Shown: in pieces, positions 10,041 through 19,431 of the stretch
Numbering within the stretch: position 1 is the first letter of the stretch
Layout: the number at the start of each line of letters is the position of its first letter
NCBI GenBank assembly: GCA_025963635.1
Contig: JAOQAK010000035.1
Location: 62,001-126,000, forward strand
DNA from: Ferruginibacter sp.
GTDB lineage: Bacteria > Bacteroidota > Bacteroidia > Chitinophagales > Chitinophagaceae
DNA: 64,000 nt
Direction of reading: 5' to 3'
The notes under the pieces: generated by a model
The model's database searches: none
Told to the model about the DNA's origin: nothing
The model's input: only the letters and a program-made list of their open reading frames with translations
Program-made: the position numbers and the translations under genes

Positions 10041-11321
10041 TTGTTTAAAAAATTGCAGTTGGGTAAGATCATTTACAACATATTTTTAGCACTGTACAGT
10101 ATCGGATTTCAACTTGTTGCCTTGTTCAACAATAAAGCAAGACTTGGCGTAAAGGGCCGCCGGCACGATATTCCAAGGGTTGCAAACCCTAACCGGCAAT
10201 TGGTATGGATGCATTGCGCAAGCCTTGGAGAATTTGAACAGGGAAGGCCGGTTTTGGAATCTTTAAAACAACAATATCCCGGCATTTCCATAGCCCTCAC
10301 TTTTTTTTCTGCTTCCGGCTACGAGGTGATGAAAAATTACAAAGGCGCTGATCATATCTTTTATTTGCCCATAGATAGTTCGTCTGGTGCGAAAAGATTG
10401 GTAGATGCTTTAAATCCTACCCTGGTATTATGGGTAAAATATGAATTCTGGTATTATTACCTGGAGGAGTTGAAAAGAAGGAATATTCCTGTCTTGCTCC
10501 TTTCAGGAATTTTCAGAAAGAGCCATCCCTTCTTTCAATGGTATGGAGGATTGTGGAGAGAGATGCTTCATTGTTTTAGCTTTTTCTTTGTGCAGAATGA
10601 AAGTTCCGCCAATTTGCTGGCCACCCTAGGTTTACACGAAAATATTCTTGTAACGGGTGATACCCGGTTTGACCGTGTAATTGAAATCGCTGAAAGATTC
10701 GAGGCGCTGCCACTCATTGAAAAATTTTGTGGCGACAGTAAAATATTGGTTGCGGGAAGTACCTGGGAAGATGATGAAGCCGAACTCATCCATTATGTAA
10801 AGGCAAATCCACAAATAAAACTGATTATAGCCCCACATGAAATTGATACAGAAAATTTAAAGGATGTGAAGAAAGAATTCGTCAATACCATCTTTTATTC
10901 GGAGTTGCAGCGTAATGAGCAGTCACCTGGAAGCGATGAAAAAGTGCTGCCCAATGTGCTGATCATTGATAACGTTGGAATGCTGTCACGATTGTATGCT
11001 TATGGTGATATTACCTATGTTGGCGGCGGCTTTGGAGCCGATGGTGTGCACAACGTATTGGAAGCCGCTGTATATGGAAAGCCTGTGATTTTTGGTCCTG
11101 AATTTGAAAAATATGCTGAGGCGGTTGGCCTTGTCGAAAGCGGCGGGGGAATCACTATTGCAAATGCACTGGAACTGGAAAGCGTTTTAAATGGGTTATG
11201 GGAAAATGAAAGTTTATTGAACGATAAAGGGGCTTCAGCCAAAAATTACGTGTATTCAAATGCCGGGGCAAGCAATAAAATCATCCGGGTAATTCAGGAA
11301 AAGCGCCTTTTAACCAACTGA
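10041..11321 (+). CDS. waaA: 3-deoxy-D-manno-octulosonic-acid transferase (Kdo transferase)
   Basis: WMHCASLGEFEQGRPVLESLKQQYP, VKYEFWYYYLEEL, APHEIDTENL, YVGGGFGADGVHNVLEAAVYGKPVIFGPEFEKYAEA. No ATG; a TTG start is required and may lie a few codons downstream. Confidence 0.92.
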   Translation: MFKKLQLGKIIYNIFLALYSIGFQLVALFNNKARLGVKGRRHDIPRVANPNRQLVWMHCASLGEFEQGRPVLESLKQQYPGISIALTFFSASGYEVMKNYKGADHIFYLPIDSSSGAKRLVDALNPTLVLWVKYEFWYYYLEELKRRNIPVLLLSGIFRKSHPFFQWYGGLWREMLHCFSFFFVQNESSANLLATLGLHENILVTGDTRFDRVIEIAERFEALPLIEKFCGDSKILVAGSTWEDDEAELIHYVKANPQIKLIIAPHEIDTENLKDVKKEFVNTIFYSELQRNEQSPGSDEKVLPNVLIIDNVGMLSRLYAYGDITYVGGGFGADGVHNVLEAAVYGKPVIFGPEFEKYAEAVGLVESGGGITIANALELESVLNGLWENESLLNDKGASAKNYVYSNAGASNKIIRVIQEKRLLTN

Positions 11322-12040
11322 TCAAATTGTTTCACGGTTTCATCGTCTTCTGTCCAGCCTAGTTTGGTTTTCAGTTCCCGCCTGATCCAATATTCTGCTT
11401 CGGGCCAGATAGAAAAGCCGTTGATGGTTTTAATGCTTCTCTCATACATTGCTTCATCCCCCCTGAACAGGTCATTGATGTATAAAAAACGATCGTTGAT
11501 ACCGATAGCCTTTCTTAAATCTTTTACGGGCAAGGAGGTTAACTTTTCACTCACTTCAATTTTCTTTTCTTTTAAGCGCTCGTTGATAGAATGCGCTTCT
11601 TCGGCAACTGTTTCATTGATTTCTTTTCCACGACCCGTCACCTGGTGATTAAGGGTAGGAATATCATTTTCTTCCGGCTCAAATAATAACTGTGGTTTGC
11701 TATGCCCGTGTATTTGCTGCATCATCGAGGCATGGCGTTTAATTTCCTCCAGTTCCGCTGCCACTTCTGCTTCATCCACCTGCAATACTTCAACAATTTT
11801 TTCTTCCTGAGCTGGCTTGGTTTCGATTGCTGCAGGATTGGGCTTAGGTGATTCTTGGATCTTAATGGATTGTAAAGGCATTGAAACTACTACTGCACCT
11901 TTAGCCGATATCGGCTGACCTGCCTGCAAAAAGCTCAACTCATGTTGTAACATTTGTACGGTTAGCAAGAGCTGTTCTACCGATGCCTTATCATTAAATT
12001 GTTGCTGCAACTTTTGCAAAAGTGTTTCCACTCTTTCCAT
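11294..12040 (-). CDS. Conserved hypothetical protein, 248 aa, predicted coiled-coil N-terminus
   Basis: Long ORF with ATG start and codon usage like its neighbours; 3' end overlaps waaA convergently by 28 bp. Strong C-terminal block INDRFLYINDLFRGDEAMYERSIKTINGFSIWPEAEYWIRREL. Confidence 0.75.
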   Translation of the reverse strand: MERVETLLQKLQQQFNDKASVEQLLLTVQMLQHELSFLQAGQPISAKGAVVVSMPLQSIKIQESPKPNPAAIETKPAQEEKIVEVLQVDEAEVAAELEEIKRHASMMQQIHGHSKPQLLFEPEENDIPTLNHQVTGRGKEINETVAEEAHSINERLKEKKIEVSEKLTSLPVKDLRKAIGINDRFLYINDLFRGDEAMYERSIKTINGFSIWPEAEYWIRRELKTKLGWTEDDETVKQFDQLVKRRFS

Positions 12041-12166
12041 AAAAACACGATTAAATGTATGATTTAGAAATAAGAAAGAAATTTAGTTTTGACCGGTGGT
12101 TCAAAACCGTAATCTTTGCAATAATGGCGTTAAAGTTACTAACTGAATTCTAAAAAAAATATATAA

Positions 12167-12739
12167 ATGTTTATTGAACCAAGTATATCGGGGGGAAGGC
12201 GTGGCTGGATTGAAGTGATTTGCGGAAGCATGTTCAGCGGCAAAACAGAAGAACTGATCCGCAGGCTAAAAAGAGTTAAAATTGCCAATTTGAAGGCAGA
12301 GATATTTAAACCCGCCATTGATACGCGGTACGATGAGGTGAAGATAATTAGTCATGACACTAATTTTATCCATAGCACCCCGGTAGACAGTTCACAAAAT
12401 ATATTATTGCTTGCACAGGATGCCGATGTGGTGGGCATTGACGAGGCCCAGTTCTTCGATGCGGAGATCGCCAATGTGTGCGAACAGCTTGCATTGAAGG
12501 GAATAAGGGTGATTGTTGCCGGGCTGGATATGGATTATACGGGGAAACCCTTCGGACAAATGCCCAACCTTTTGGCAGTTGCAGACTACATCACCAAATT
12601 GCATGCTATCTGTGTACGGTGCGGCAATATAGCCAATATCAGCTACCGGAAAACCTCCGAAGTGGGGCAGGTATTATTAGGCGAAAAAGATGTATATGAA
12701 CCGCGGTGCAGGCATTGTAATAATATAAAAGACAAATAA
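12167..12739 (+). CDS. tdk: Thymidine kinase
   Basis: [34 protein letters not shown], four Cys of a zinc site (CVRCGN, CRHCNN). Confidence 0.95.
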   Translation: MFIEPSISGGRRGWIEVICGSMFSGKTEELIRRLKRVKIANLKAEIFKPAIDTRYDEVKIISHDTNFIHSTPVDSSQNILLLAQDADVVGIDEAQFFDAEIANVCEQLALKGIRVIVAGLDMDYTGKPFGQMPNLLAVADYITKLHAICVRCGNIANISYRKTSEVGQVLLGEKDVYEPRCRHCNNIKDK

Positions 12740-12840
12740 ATGATGTCTGATGTTTTGATGATGGCTGATGTAAGAAGCTGCATTCGATGCTAACATCCCA
12801 AATTAAAAAGAGAGCTGTCAAAATCCCATGCAATCGCAAA

Positions 12841-12868
12841 AATCAGACATCAAAAAATCAGCCATCAG
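12841..12868. repeat. 28-bp dispersed intergenic repeat, copy 2
   Basis: AATCAGACATCAAAAAATCAGCCATCAG, identical to 7421-7448. Confidence 0.9.
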
Positions 12869-12880
12869 ACATAACCAAAT

Positions 12881-13537
12881 ATGACTAAAACAGTATTTGC
12901 CCTGCTAAAAAAGGATCTCCTGCTTGAACTGCGGCAGCAGCACAGTATCTATGGCATTTTGCTGTATATGGCTTCCACCATTTTTGTTCTAAAGCTTTCC
13001 ATCAGTGAACCGGAAGGTGAAATATGGAACGGGCTATTCTGGATCATTCAATTATTTGTGTGTGTAAATGCCGTAGCAAAAAGCTTTTTGCAGGAAAGCC
13101 GTGGGCGCATGTTGTATTTCTATTCCATTTCGGGCGCAAGGGAATTCATTATTGCAAAGCTGGTATACAATATTATACTGATGTTGCTGATGAGCCTTTT
13201 GAGTTTGGGATTGTTTTTTATTTTACTAAGAAATCCGCTGACCAACACCCTTCAATTTATTGGGATTGTTTGCCTCGGTGGCGTTAGTCTCAGCCTTGTA
13301 TTTACGTTACTGGCGGCAATAGCGGCTAAAGCCCAGCAAAATGCCGCACTGATGGCCATTCTAGGGTTTCCCCTCATTATTCCGCAATTGTTATTGCTGA
13401 TCCGCCTATCAAAGGCAGCGTTTGGAGAGCAGTTCCGGGAAGGTGCTTTGCTAAATCTAACCTTTTTAATTGTTGGACTCGATATTATGGTAGTAGCACT
13501 TTCAATTATCCTATTTCCCTTTCTCTGGAAAGACTGA
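12881..13537 (+). CDS. ccmB: Haem exporter membrane subunit CcmB
   Basis: LLKKDLLLELRQQHSIYGILLYMASTIFVL, multiple TM segments; followed by ccmC/ccmD-like ORFs. Confidence 0.85.
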   Translation: MTKTVFALLKKDLLLELRQQHSIYGILLYMASTIFVLKLSISEPEGEIWNGLFWIIQLFVCVNAVAKSFLQESRGRMLYFYSISGAREFIIAKLVYNIILMLLMSLLSLGLFFILLRNPLTNTLQFIGIVCLGGVSLSLVFTLLAAIAAKAQQNAALMAILGFPLIIPQLLLLIRLSKAAFGEQFREGALLNLTFLIVGLDIMVVALSIILFPFLWKD

Positions 13538-13896
13538 TGGAGGCCAGCAGTTTGCCCACGTTATCAAACGTGCTTCAGCACTTCTTGTACCATTTCTGTT
13601 AGTTAATACCGAAAAAATAGCGACGGTGCAAATTTTTTGTCCGGGCATCAAATCTATGTGGAACATTGGTGGCGTCGCACACTTGTACGATAGATCAATT
13701 TTGATCAAACTACCGCAACGGTTATGTTTATAGATAAGCATATCGCTCCTGCACTTCTTATTGGCAGGTTTGATTCCATGCTACAATTTTCCATCACATT
13801 CAATAATTTTAATTTTTACGCAACTCCGGGACGCAAAAAATTACAATTTGCACGACAGGTTCTTTCCCCTAATTTTGCATCCACATTATTATTTAG

Positions 13897-14574
13897 ATGC
13901 GAAAAAGCTGGTGGAAAATATTGGCTGTGGTATTACTGATCTACACGTTTACCGCAGGGTTTTTAATTAAAGTTCCGGATATCGGCAACCTGAAGGAAAC
14001 CATTCGCAACCTGTTCTTCCATGTACCGATGTGGTTTGGACAAATCGTACTACTTTCCATCTCGCTGGGCTATTCCATTTTATATCTCCGTAAGCCCGAT
14101 CTCAGGTATGATATTTATGCATCCTGCTTTGCCAAAACGGGCATCGTAATGGGTGTGCTTGGCCTGGTAACGGGCGCAATCTGGGCAACCTATACCTGGG
14201 GCGAACCCTGGAGCAATGATCCAAAACAAATTGGCGTTGCCATCGCATTGCTGATCTATTTTGCCTACCTCGTGTTACGCAATGCCATCCCCGATATTGA
14301 CAAGCGTGCCAAGGTGAGCGCTGTATACAATATTTTCGCCTATTTCATTTACTTACCCCTCATAATGATTTTACCGAGGATGGTGGAATCTTTGCACCCC
14401 GGTGGAAAAGGTGTAGAAGGTAATCCCGGCCTAAACGGCGCAGACCTGGATGCTACGATGCGGCTGGTATTTTGGCCGGCGGTTATTGGCTGGACTTTGT
14501 TGGGCGCCTGGATCAGTACACTCAATGTAAGGCTATATTTAATCAGGGATAAAAATTTACTTAATGCGAAATAA
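13897..14574 (+). CDS. ccmC: Cytochrome c biogenesis protein CcmC-like (haem-handling WWD-family)
   Basis: FFHVPMWFGQIVLLSISLGYSILYL, GAIWATYTWGEPWSNDPKQ (tryptophan-rich motif). Confidence 0.88.
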   Translation: MRKSWWKILAVVLLIYTFTAGFLIKVPDIGNLKETIRNLFFHVPMWFGQIVLLSISLGYSILYLRKPDLRYDIYASCFAKTGIVMGVLGLVTGAIWATYTWGEPWSNDPKQIGVAIALLIYFAYLVLRNAIPDIDKRAKVSAVYNIFAYFIYLPLIMILPRMVESLHPGGKGVEGNPGLNGADLDATMRLVFWPAVIGWTLLGAWISTLNVRLYLIRDKNLLNAK

Positions 14575-14779
14575 CGTTTATCGTTTATTGTTAATGCTTG
14601 TAGCTGTATTTACTGGTGCTATTTCATTTGCACAGGGCAACGAGCCTGTAGAGAGTACCATGCGTAGTAACGGGAAAATATATGTAGTACTGGCCATTTG
14701 CGTAACAATATTGGTAGGCCTCTTTTTATACCTGGTAAGTATTGACAGAAAAATTAGTAAAATAGAAGACAGGCAGTAA
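14564..14779 (+). CDS. CcmD-like small membrane protein
   Basis: 71 aa; IYVVLAICVTILVGLFLYLVSIDRKISKIEDRQ single TM plus charged tail; 11 bp overlap with ccmC. Confidence 0.75.
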   Translation: MRNNVYRLLLMLVAVFTGAISFAQGNEPVESTMRSNGKIYVVLAICVTILVGLFLYLVSIDRKISKIEDRQ

Positions 14780-15004
14780 AACATACGATCCGGCAGTATT
14801 GAAGGATTGAGCCATGAAATTCCCTTTGAAACAATGATCGTTTACTTCCATACTATTGAACGATATCGCCCTATAGCGCCATGACGCAAATTATTAAAAA
14901 CTTCTTTAAATATACTCACCCAACTTCCGTTTGGAAAGGTGTTCCATAGCTTCTTGCCAGTTGCTATTTCTTTTATTTACGATTGCTTAATTTAAAACAA
15001 ATTT

Positions 15005-16426
15005 ATGTCAGTAGAAAAGCCCTACAGTTTTTTTGAAAGTGTTGAAAAAAGTTTTGACAAAGCCGCCAGGTTCACAAAATGGGATGTCGGCATTCTGGAA
15101 CAGATCAAGGCCTGCAACAGCGTTTACCGCATGCGTTTCCCTATAAAAAGAGATGATGGATCCATCGAAGTAATGGAAGCTTACCGGGTGCAGCACAGCC
15201 AGCACAAATCGCCCTGCAAAGGCGGTATTCGTTTTAGTGATGAGGTTAACCAGGATGAAGTGATGGCACTTGCCGCCCTGATGACCTACAAATGTGCCAT
15301 CGTAAATGTACCGTTCGGAGGTGCAAAAGGGGGAATTAAAATTAACCCCCGCAAGTTTTCGACTTATGAACTGGAAAAGATTACCCGTCGCTACACATCC
15401 GAGCTGGTAAAGAAGAACTTTATTGGTCCGGGTATAGATGTACCTGCACCTGATTATGGTACCGGCGAAAGGGAAATGTCGTGGATCGTGGATACTTATC
15501 AATCCTTAAAACCTGGTGAAATAGATGCAGCGGGTTGTGTAACGGGCAAACCAATTACACAAGGTGGTGTAAGGGGCCGTAAAGAAGCCACGGGCCTGGG
15601 AGTATTTTTTGGTATTCGTGAAGTATGCAATATGCATGTGGTAATGGATAAACTGGGCATGAAAGTGGGTGTGGAAGGGAAAACGGTAGTGGTGCAGGGG
15701 CTCGGCAATGTTGGCTATCATACCGCCAAATTCTTTCGGGAACATGGCGCCATAGTGATTGGGCTTGCCGAATATGAAGGCGCCATTTACAACGCCGCGG
15801 GTTTAAACGAAGAAGAAGTTTTTCAACATCGGGCAATTACCGGCTCCATTTTAAATTTTCCGGGAGCTACCAACCTCACCATTAATTCTGATGCGCTGGA
15901 GCTGGAATGTGATATCCTGATTCCTGCCGCACTGGAAAACGTAATCAATGGGGATAATGCACAAAGGGTGAAGGCTAAGATTATTGGAGAAGCTGCTAAC
16001 GGCCCATGCACACCCGAAGCGGATGAAGTGTTTATTCAGAAAGGGATTTTATGTGTGCCGGATATGTATCTCAATGCAGGTGGTGTTACCGTTAGTTATT
16101 TTGAATGGTTGAAAAACCTCAGCCATGTTCGTTACGGCCGTTTGGAAAAGCGTTTTTCCGAAAACATGAATGCCCGTATTTTATCACAGATGGAACAATT
16201 GAGTGGTAAATCGGTAGTAGAGAAAGAAAGGCTCCTCATTATGCATGGAGCCGAAGAAATAGACCTTGTGCATAGTGGACTGGAAGAAACTATGATTAAT
16301 GCCACCCGTGAAATCATGCATATCTGGCTCAGCAGTCCTGAGATACCGGATATGCGCACGGCAGCTTATGTAAGTGCGATTAATAAAGTAGCAACAAGCT
16401 ATGTTGAACTGGGTATATTTCCGTAA
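15005..16426 (+). CDS. Glu/Leu/Phe/Val family glutamate dehydrogenase
   Basis: YRVQHSQHKSPCKGGIRFSDEV, VPFGGAKGGIKINPRKFS, DVPAPDYGTGEREMSWIVDTY, VVQGLGNVGYHTAKFF. Confidence 0.93.
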   Translation: MSVEKPYSFFESVEKSFDKAARFTKWDVGILEQIKACNSVYRMRFPIKRDDGSIEVMEAYRVQHSQHKSPCKGGIRFSDEVNQDEVMALAALMTYKCAIVNVPFGGAKGGIKINPRKFSTYELEKITRRYTSELVKKNFIGPGIDVPAPDYGTGEREMSWIVDTYQSLKPGEIDAAGCVTGKPITQGGVRGRKEATGLGVFFGIREVCNMHVVMDKLGMKVGVEGKTVVVQGLGNVGYHTAKFFREHGAIVIGLAEYEGAIYNAAGLNEEEVFQHRAITGSILNFPGATNLTINSDALELECDILIPAALENVINGDNAQRVKAKIIGEAANGPCTPEADEVFIQKGILCVPDMYLNAGGVTVSYFEWLKNLSHVRYGRLEKRFSENMNARILSQMEQLSGKSVVEKERLLIMHGAEEIDLVHSGLEETMINATREIMHIWLSSPEIPDMRTAAYVSAINKVATSYVELGIFP

Positions 16427-16442
16427 AACAATTTTGAATAGT

Positions 16443-16488
16443 AACATATAAAAAAGCCCCGCACATTTCCGGGGCTTTTTTATATGTT
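16443..16488. terminator. Bidirectional intrinsic terminator
   Basis: Perfect inverted repeat AACATATAAAAAAGCCCC...GGGGCTTTTTTATATGTT between convergent glutamate dehydrogenase (+) and LysM gene (-). Confidence 0.9.
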
Positions 16489-16545
16489 AAGTTAATCGTT
16501 CTGTAACACAGTGTCTTTCTTCAATGTTGCAATTCCTACCTCGCT

Positions 16546-17583
16546 TTATTTTGAATAGCTCAATGTGCAGTCAAATTTCGTATCTCCTGCACCAAGCTCT
16601 TCCGCAGCCGCATTGCTGACGCGGATAAGCAGTCCGGTATTTTGCTTTATGTCGGGGATTACATCCAACACCTTGGCATAAACGCTTTTGCCTGTAGAAT
16701 TATTAGTGATTTTCACAATCGTACCAGGGGTTGAGCTGTTATGTAAGCAATAATATTTACCGTCTTCCCATCCACTGGTGCTTTTGAAAATTGCTGCCTC
16801 GCCTTTTTCACCTGCGATGTCCTTATCATGGATTTGCTTCTCGTAATCGGATCTAAACACGCCTCCATTAAAAGTTTTTGCCTTTACAGGCGTGCTTATT
16901 TTTTTAACCGGTTCAGGTTCTTTCAATGCTGTTTCCACCTCGGGCTCTTTCTTTGTTTTTTCAGCTACGATGGGCTTTTCCTTTGCTGCATTTTTTACAG
17001 GTGGCAGGGGTTCGGTTGTTGCTGGCTTTTGTTCAACCTGTTTCGCCGCGATTGTTTTCGTTGACTCTTCGACTGCTTTAACAGGATTGTCGGCAGGCCT
17101 GGTACTTGCCATACCCGCAAGTGGTGACAGTTCTTTTTTTACCTTCAGGTATCCAACCACCAGTTTGGTACCATTGCTTACCACATCTCCCTTTAGGCTG
17201 TTCCAATGCTTTATCGTTTCCACCGGCACTTTGTTATAATTCACACTGATCCGATATAATCCTTCCTTTCCATCAACCATGTGATATACGGGAATAAAGG
17301 CCTCATCGGCAGCAGCATTGCCTATTTGCGCAAAGTTGGCTGCCGATAATGGAATTTTAAGGGTTTGACCCAGGCTTAAACCATTCTCTAAAACAAGGTT
17401 ATTAAAAGGAGCAACTTCTTTCGGACTAACATTATAAATACGGCCAATGCTATAATAGTTCTCTTTTGGTGCGACAGTGTGAACCAGGTATAAATTTGGT
17501 GCAACGCCCTCTATCACAAGTGGCTTATTTTGTGCCATTACAAACAAAGGCATTGAAAATAATAGGATCAGTAAACGCTTCAT
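16546..17583 (-). CDS. Secreted LysM protein with C-terminal RlpA/DPBB-like domain
   Basis: Signal peptide MKRLLILLFSMPLFVMAQ; LysM-like YYSIGRIYNVSPKEVAPFNNL...LGQTLKIP; C-terminal AAIFKSTSGWEDGKYYCLHNSSTPGTIVKITNNSTGKSVYAKVLD resembles a double-psi beta-barrel. Start trimmed from the ORF-track start at 17649. Confidence 0.8.
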   Translation of the reverse strand: MKRLLILLFSMPLFVMAQNKPLVIEGVAPNLYLVHTVAPKENYYSIGRIYNVSPKEVAPFNNLVLENGLSLGQTLKIPLSAANFAQIGNAAADEAFIPVYHMVDGKEGLYRISVNYNKVPVETIKHWNSLKGDVVSNGTKLVVGYLKVKKELSPLAGMASTRPADNPVKAVEESTKTIAAKQVEQKPATTEPLPPVKNAAKEKPIVAEKTKKEPEVETALKEPEPVKKISTPVKAKTFNGGVFRSDYEKQIHDKDIAGEKGEAAIFKSTSGWEDGKYYCLHNSSTPGTIVKITNNSTGKSVYAKVLDVIPDIKQNTGLLIRVSNAAAEELGAGDTKFDCTLSYSK

Positions 17584-17794
17584 AGCTGGTATTTTTTCAC
17601 CGCAAAGATGGGAAATTTTGTTGGTTAGTAGTATTATAATCGGGTACACCCGGTTAGTTTAACTAATCTTTTTTGCTCGTAAATTAAAAATTACTTTAGC
17701 ACAACAAGGTTATGGAACCATTTGCTTAATTATAAAATCCGACATCCCCAACCAGGGCATTTGATTTAAAATAAACCCGAACAAGTTATTATCA

Positions 17795-19189
17795 TTATTT
17801 ATTTAGAATACGCCACTCTTTCGGATAATAGTTATTGATCCGGTTCGGTAAGATCTTTATCCATCCGAGGGCCAGGTGATGGTGAGTTAGCATTGCCCAT
17901 CCTTTATTATGGCTGTCTATTTTAATTTCCCCTCTCCTTAAATATTGCAAAGCAGTTGCCTTATCAACTTTAACAGAAGGGATACGATGATGAATGATTG
18001 AACTCAATGCAAGTTCATGTGCGGGAATCAATTCGTTTCTAATAATTGTTCCCATTTTTACGCCCGCTTTTTTTATATACAAGGCTGAGCGAATGTCTGT
18101 CAAATCATTTTCAAGATGAGCTGGCATGGCAATTACTTCTTCCTGTTGGTTTATGAAGAAGAAATCATCAGGGTTTTTTAGCCATGTTTTTATTACCGAA
18201 ATCTCTTTGGGAGTTAATACTTCTGTTCTGATTTTTTTTTTATTGTTTTGTGGGATAATATCGCCTGCAATATTTTTCTTGAAAGCTGCGATATAAAAAC
18301 CTTCTCCTTTTAGCTGGTCAGGATAAAAACGATAACCAAAAGCATTGCTGTCTGCAGCGGTTGTTTCTACAATATTCCACTCCTCCTTTAATGATAAGCG
18401 GATGGTTGATAACGGATGCTCCTTCATCACCATATCCGCGATTGCTTCATCTTCCTCTGTGGAATAGGAACAGGTGGAATAAATCAAAACGCCGCCTTCC
18501 TTTAATGATGGTAAAATATCGGCCAATATCTTTTGTTGGCGAACACAGCATTGCTCAACATTTTGCCCGCTCCATTCTTCAGTCGCTTTTGGATCTTTCC
18601 TGAATAAGCCGCTACCACTGCAGGGTGCATCTACCACGATAATATCAAAAAAACCAGGTAATCGCTTAAAATCGGCCGGATCATTGTTTGTAACGATCAC
18701 ATTGGATGAACCCCATTTGGTGATGTTTTCTGCTAAAATCATCACCCGGCTTTTAATGACTTCGTTGCTTACCAATAAGCTTGTTGCTGAGAGAAGGGAT
18801 TGTATCAATGTTGATTTGCCGCCCGGTGCTGCGCAAAGATCTAATACTTTTAAAGGCTGTGTAAGATCCACCGATTGCTTCAATGCCTCTTCTAAAAACA
18901 TGCTACTGGCTTCCTGTACATAGTAAGCGCCGCCATGAAACAACGGATCTGAAGTAAATGATGGGCGGGCAGAAAGATAGTATCCATTGCTGCTCCACGG
19001 CACGGGGGAAATTGCCACATCTTCAAAAGCTATTCCTGTTAAATCTGCTTTCAGCGCATCGGGTAATTTATGGATGTTTATTCTTATAGAAGTATTTTGT
19101 TCGCCTGATTGGTGCACTTTTTCAAAAGCTTCTTTGTTGAAGCCCTTTACATTTGTAAGCGAACTGATTAGCGCTGATGGAAGTTCCAA
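17795..19189 (-). CDS. NOL1/NOP2/Sun (RsmF-like) RNA m5C methyltransferase
   Basis: YYVQEASSMFLEEAL, VLDLCAAPGGKSTLIQSLL, VDAPCSGSGLFRKDPKATEEW, LIYSTCSYSTEEDEA. Confidence 0.92.
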   Translation of the reverse strand: MELPSALISSLTNVKGFNKEAFEKVHQSGEQNTSIRINIHKLPDALKADLTGIAFEDVAISPVPWSSNGYYLSARPSFTSDPLFHGGAYYVQEASSMFLEEALKQSVDLTQPLKVLDLCAAPGGKSTLIQSLLSATSLLVSNEVIKSRVMILAENITKWGSSNVIVTNNDPADFKRLPGFFDIIVVDAPCSGSGLFRKDPKATEEWSGQNVEQCCVRQQKILADILPSLKEGGVLIYSTCSYSTEEDEAIADMVMKEHPLSTIRLSLKEEWNIVETTAADSNAFGYRFYPDQLKGEGFYIAAFKKNIAGDIIPQNNKKKIRTEVLTPKEISVIKTWLKNPDDFFFINQQEEVIAMPAHLENDLTDIRSALYIKKAGVKMGTIIRNELIPAHELALSSIIHHRIPSVKVDKATALQYLRRGEIKIDSHNKGWAMLTHHHLALGWIKILPNRINNYYPKEWRILNK

Positions 19190-19431
19190 AAGAATCTTTT
19201 TTTTGAAGTGGTTATACGAACATTACAGCCAGTTGCCAGTTGATGAAACGTACCACAATAGTATGTAGTACAAGTGAGATTATTTTTTCTTTTTACCAAA
19301 AGAAAAAATAACAAAATCATATTTACAACTATGTTGCCCAAAGAAATACAGCTTGTACCAAAATAAACAAGACAAAAAATGGTGATGATTTCCAAATAGT
19401 CCAACAAAAAAAATCATAGTGATACTGACTG

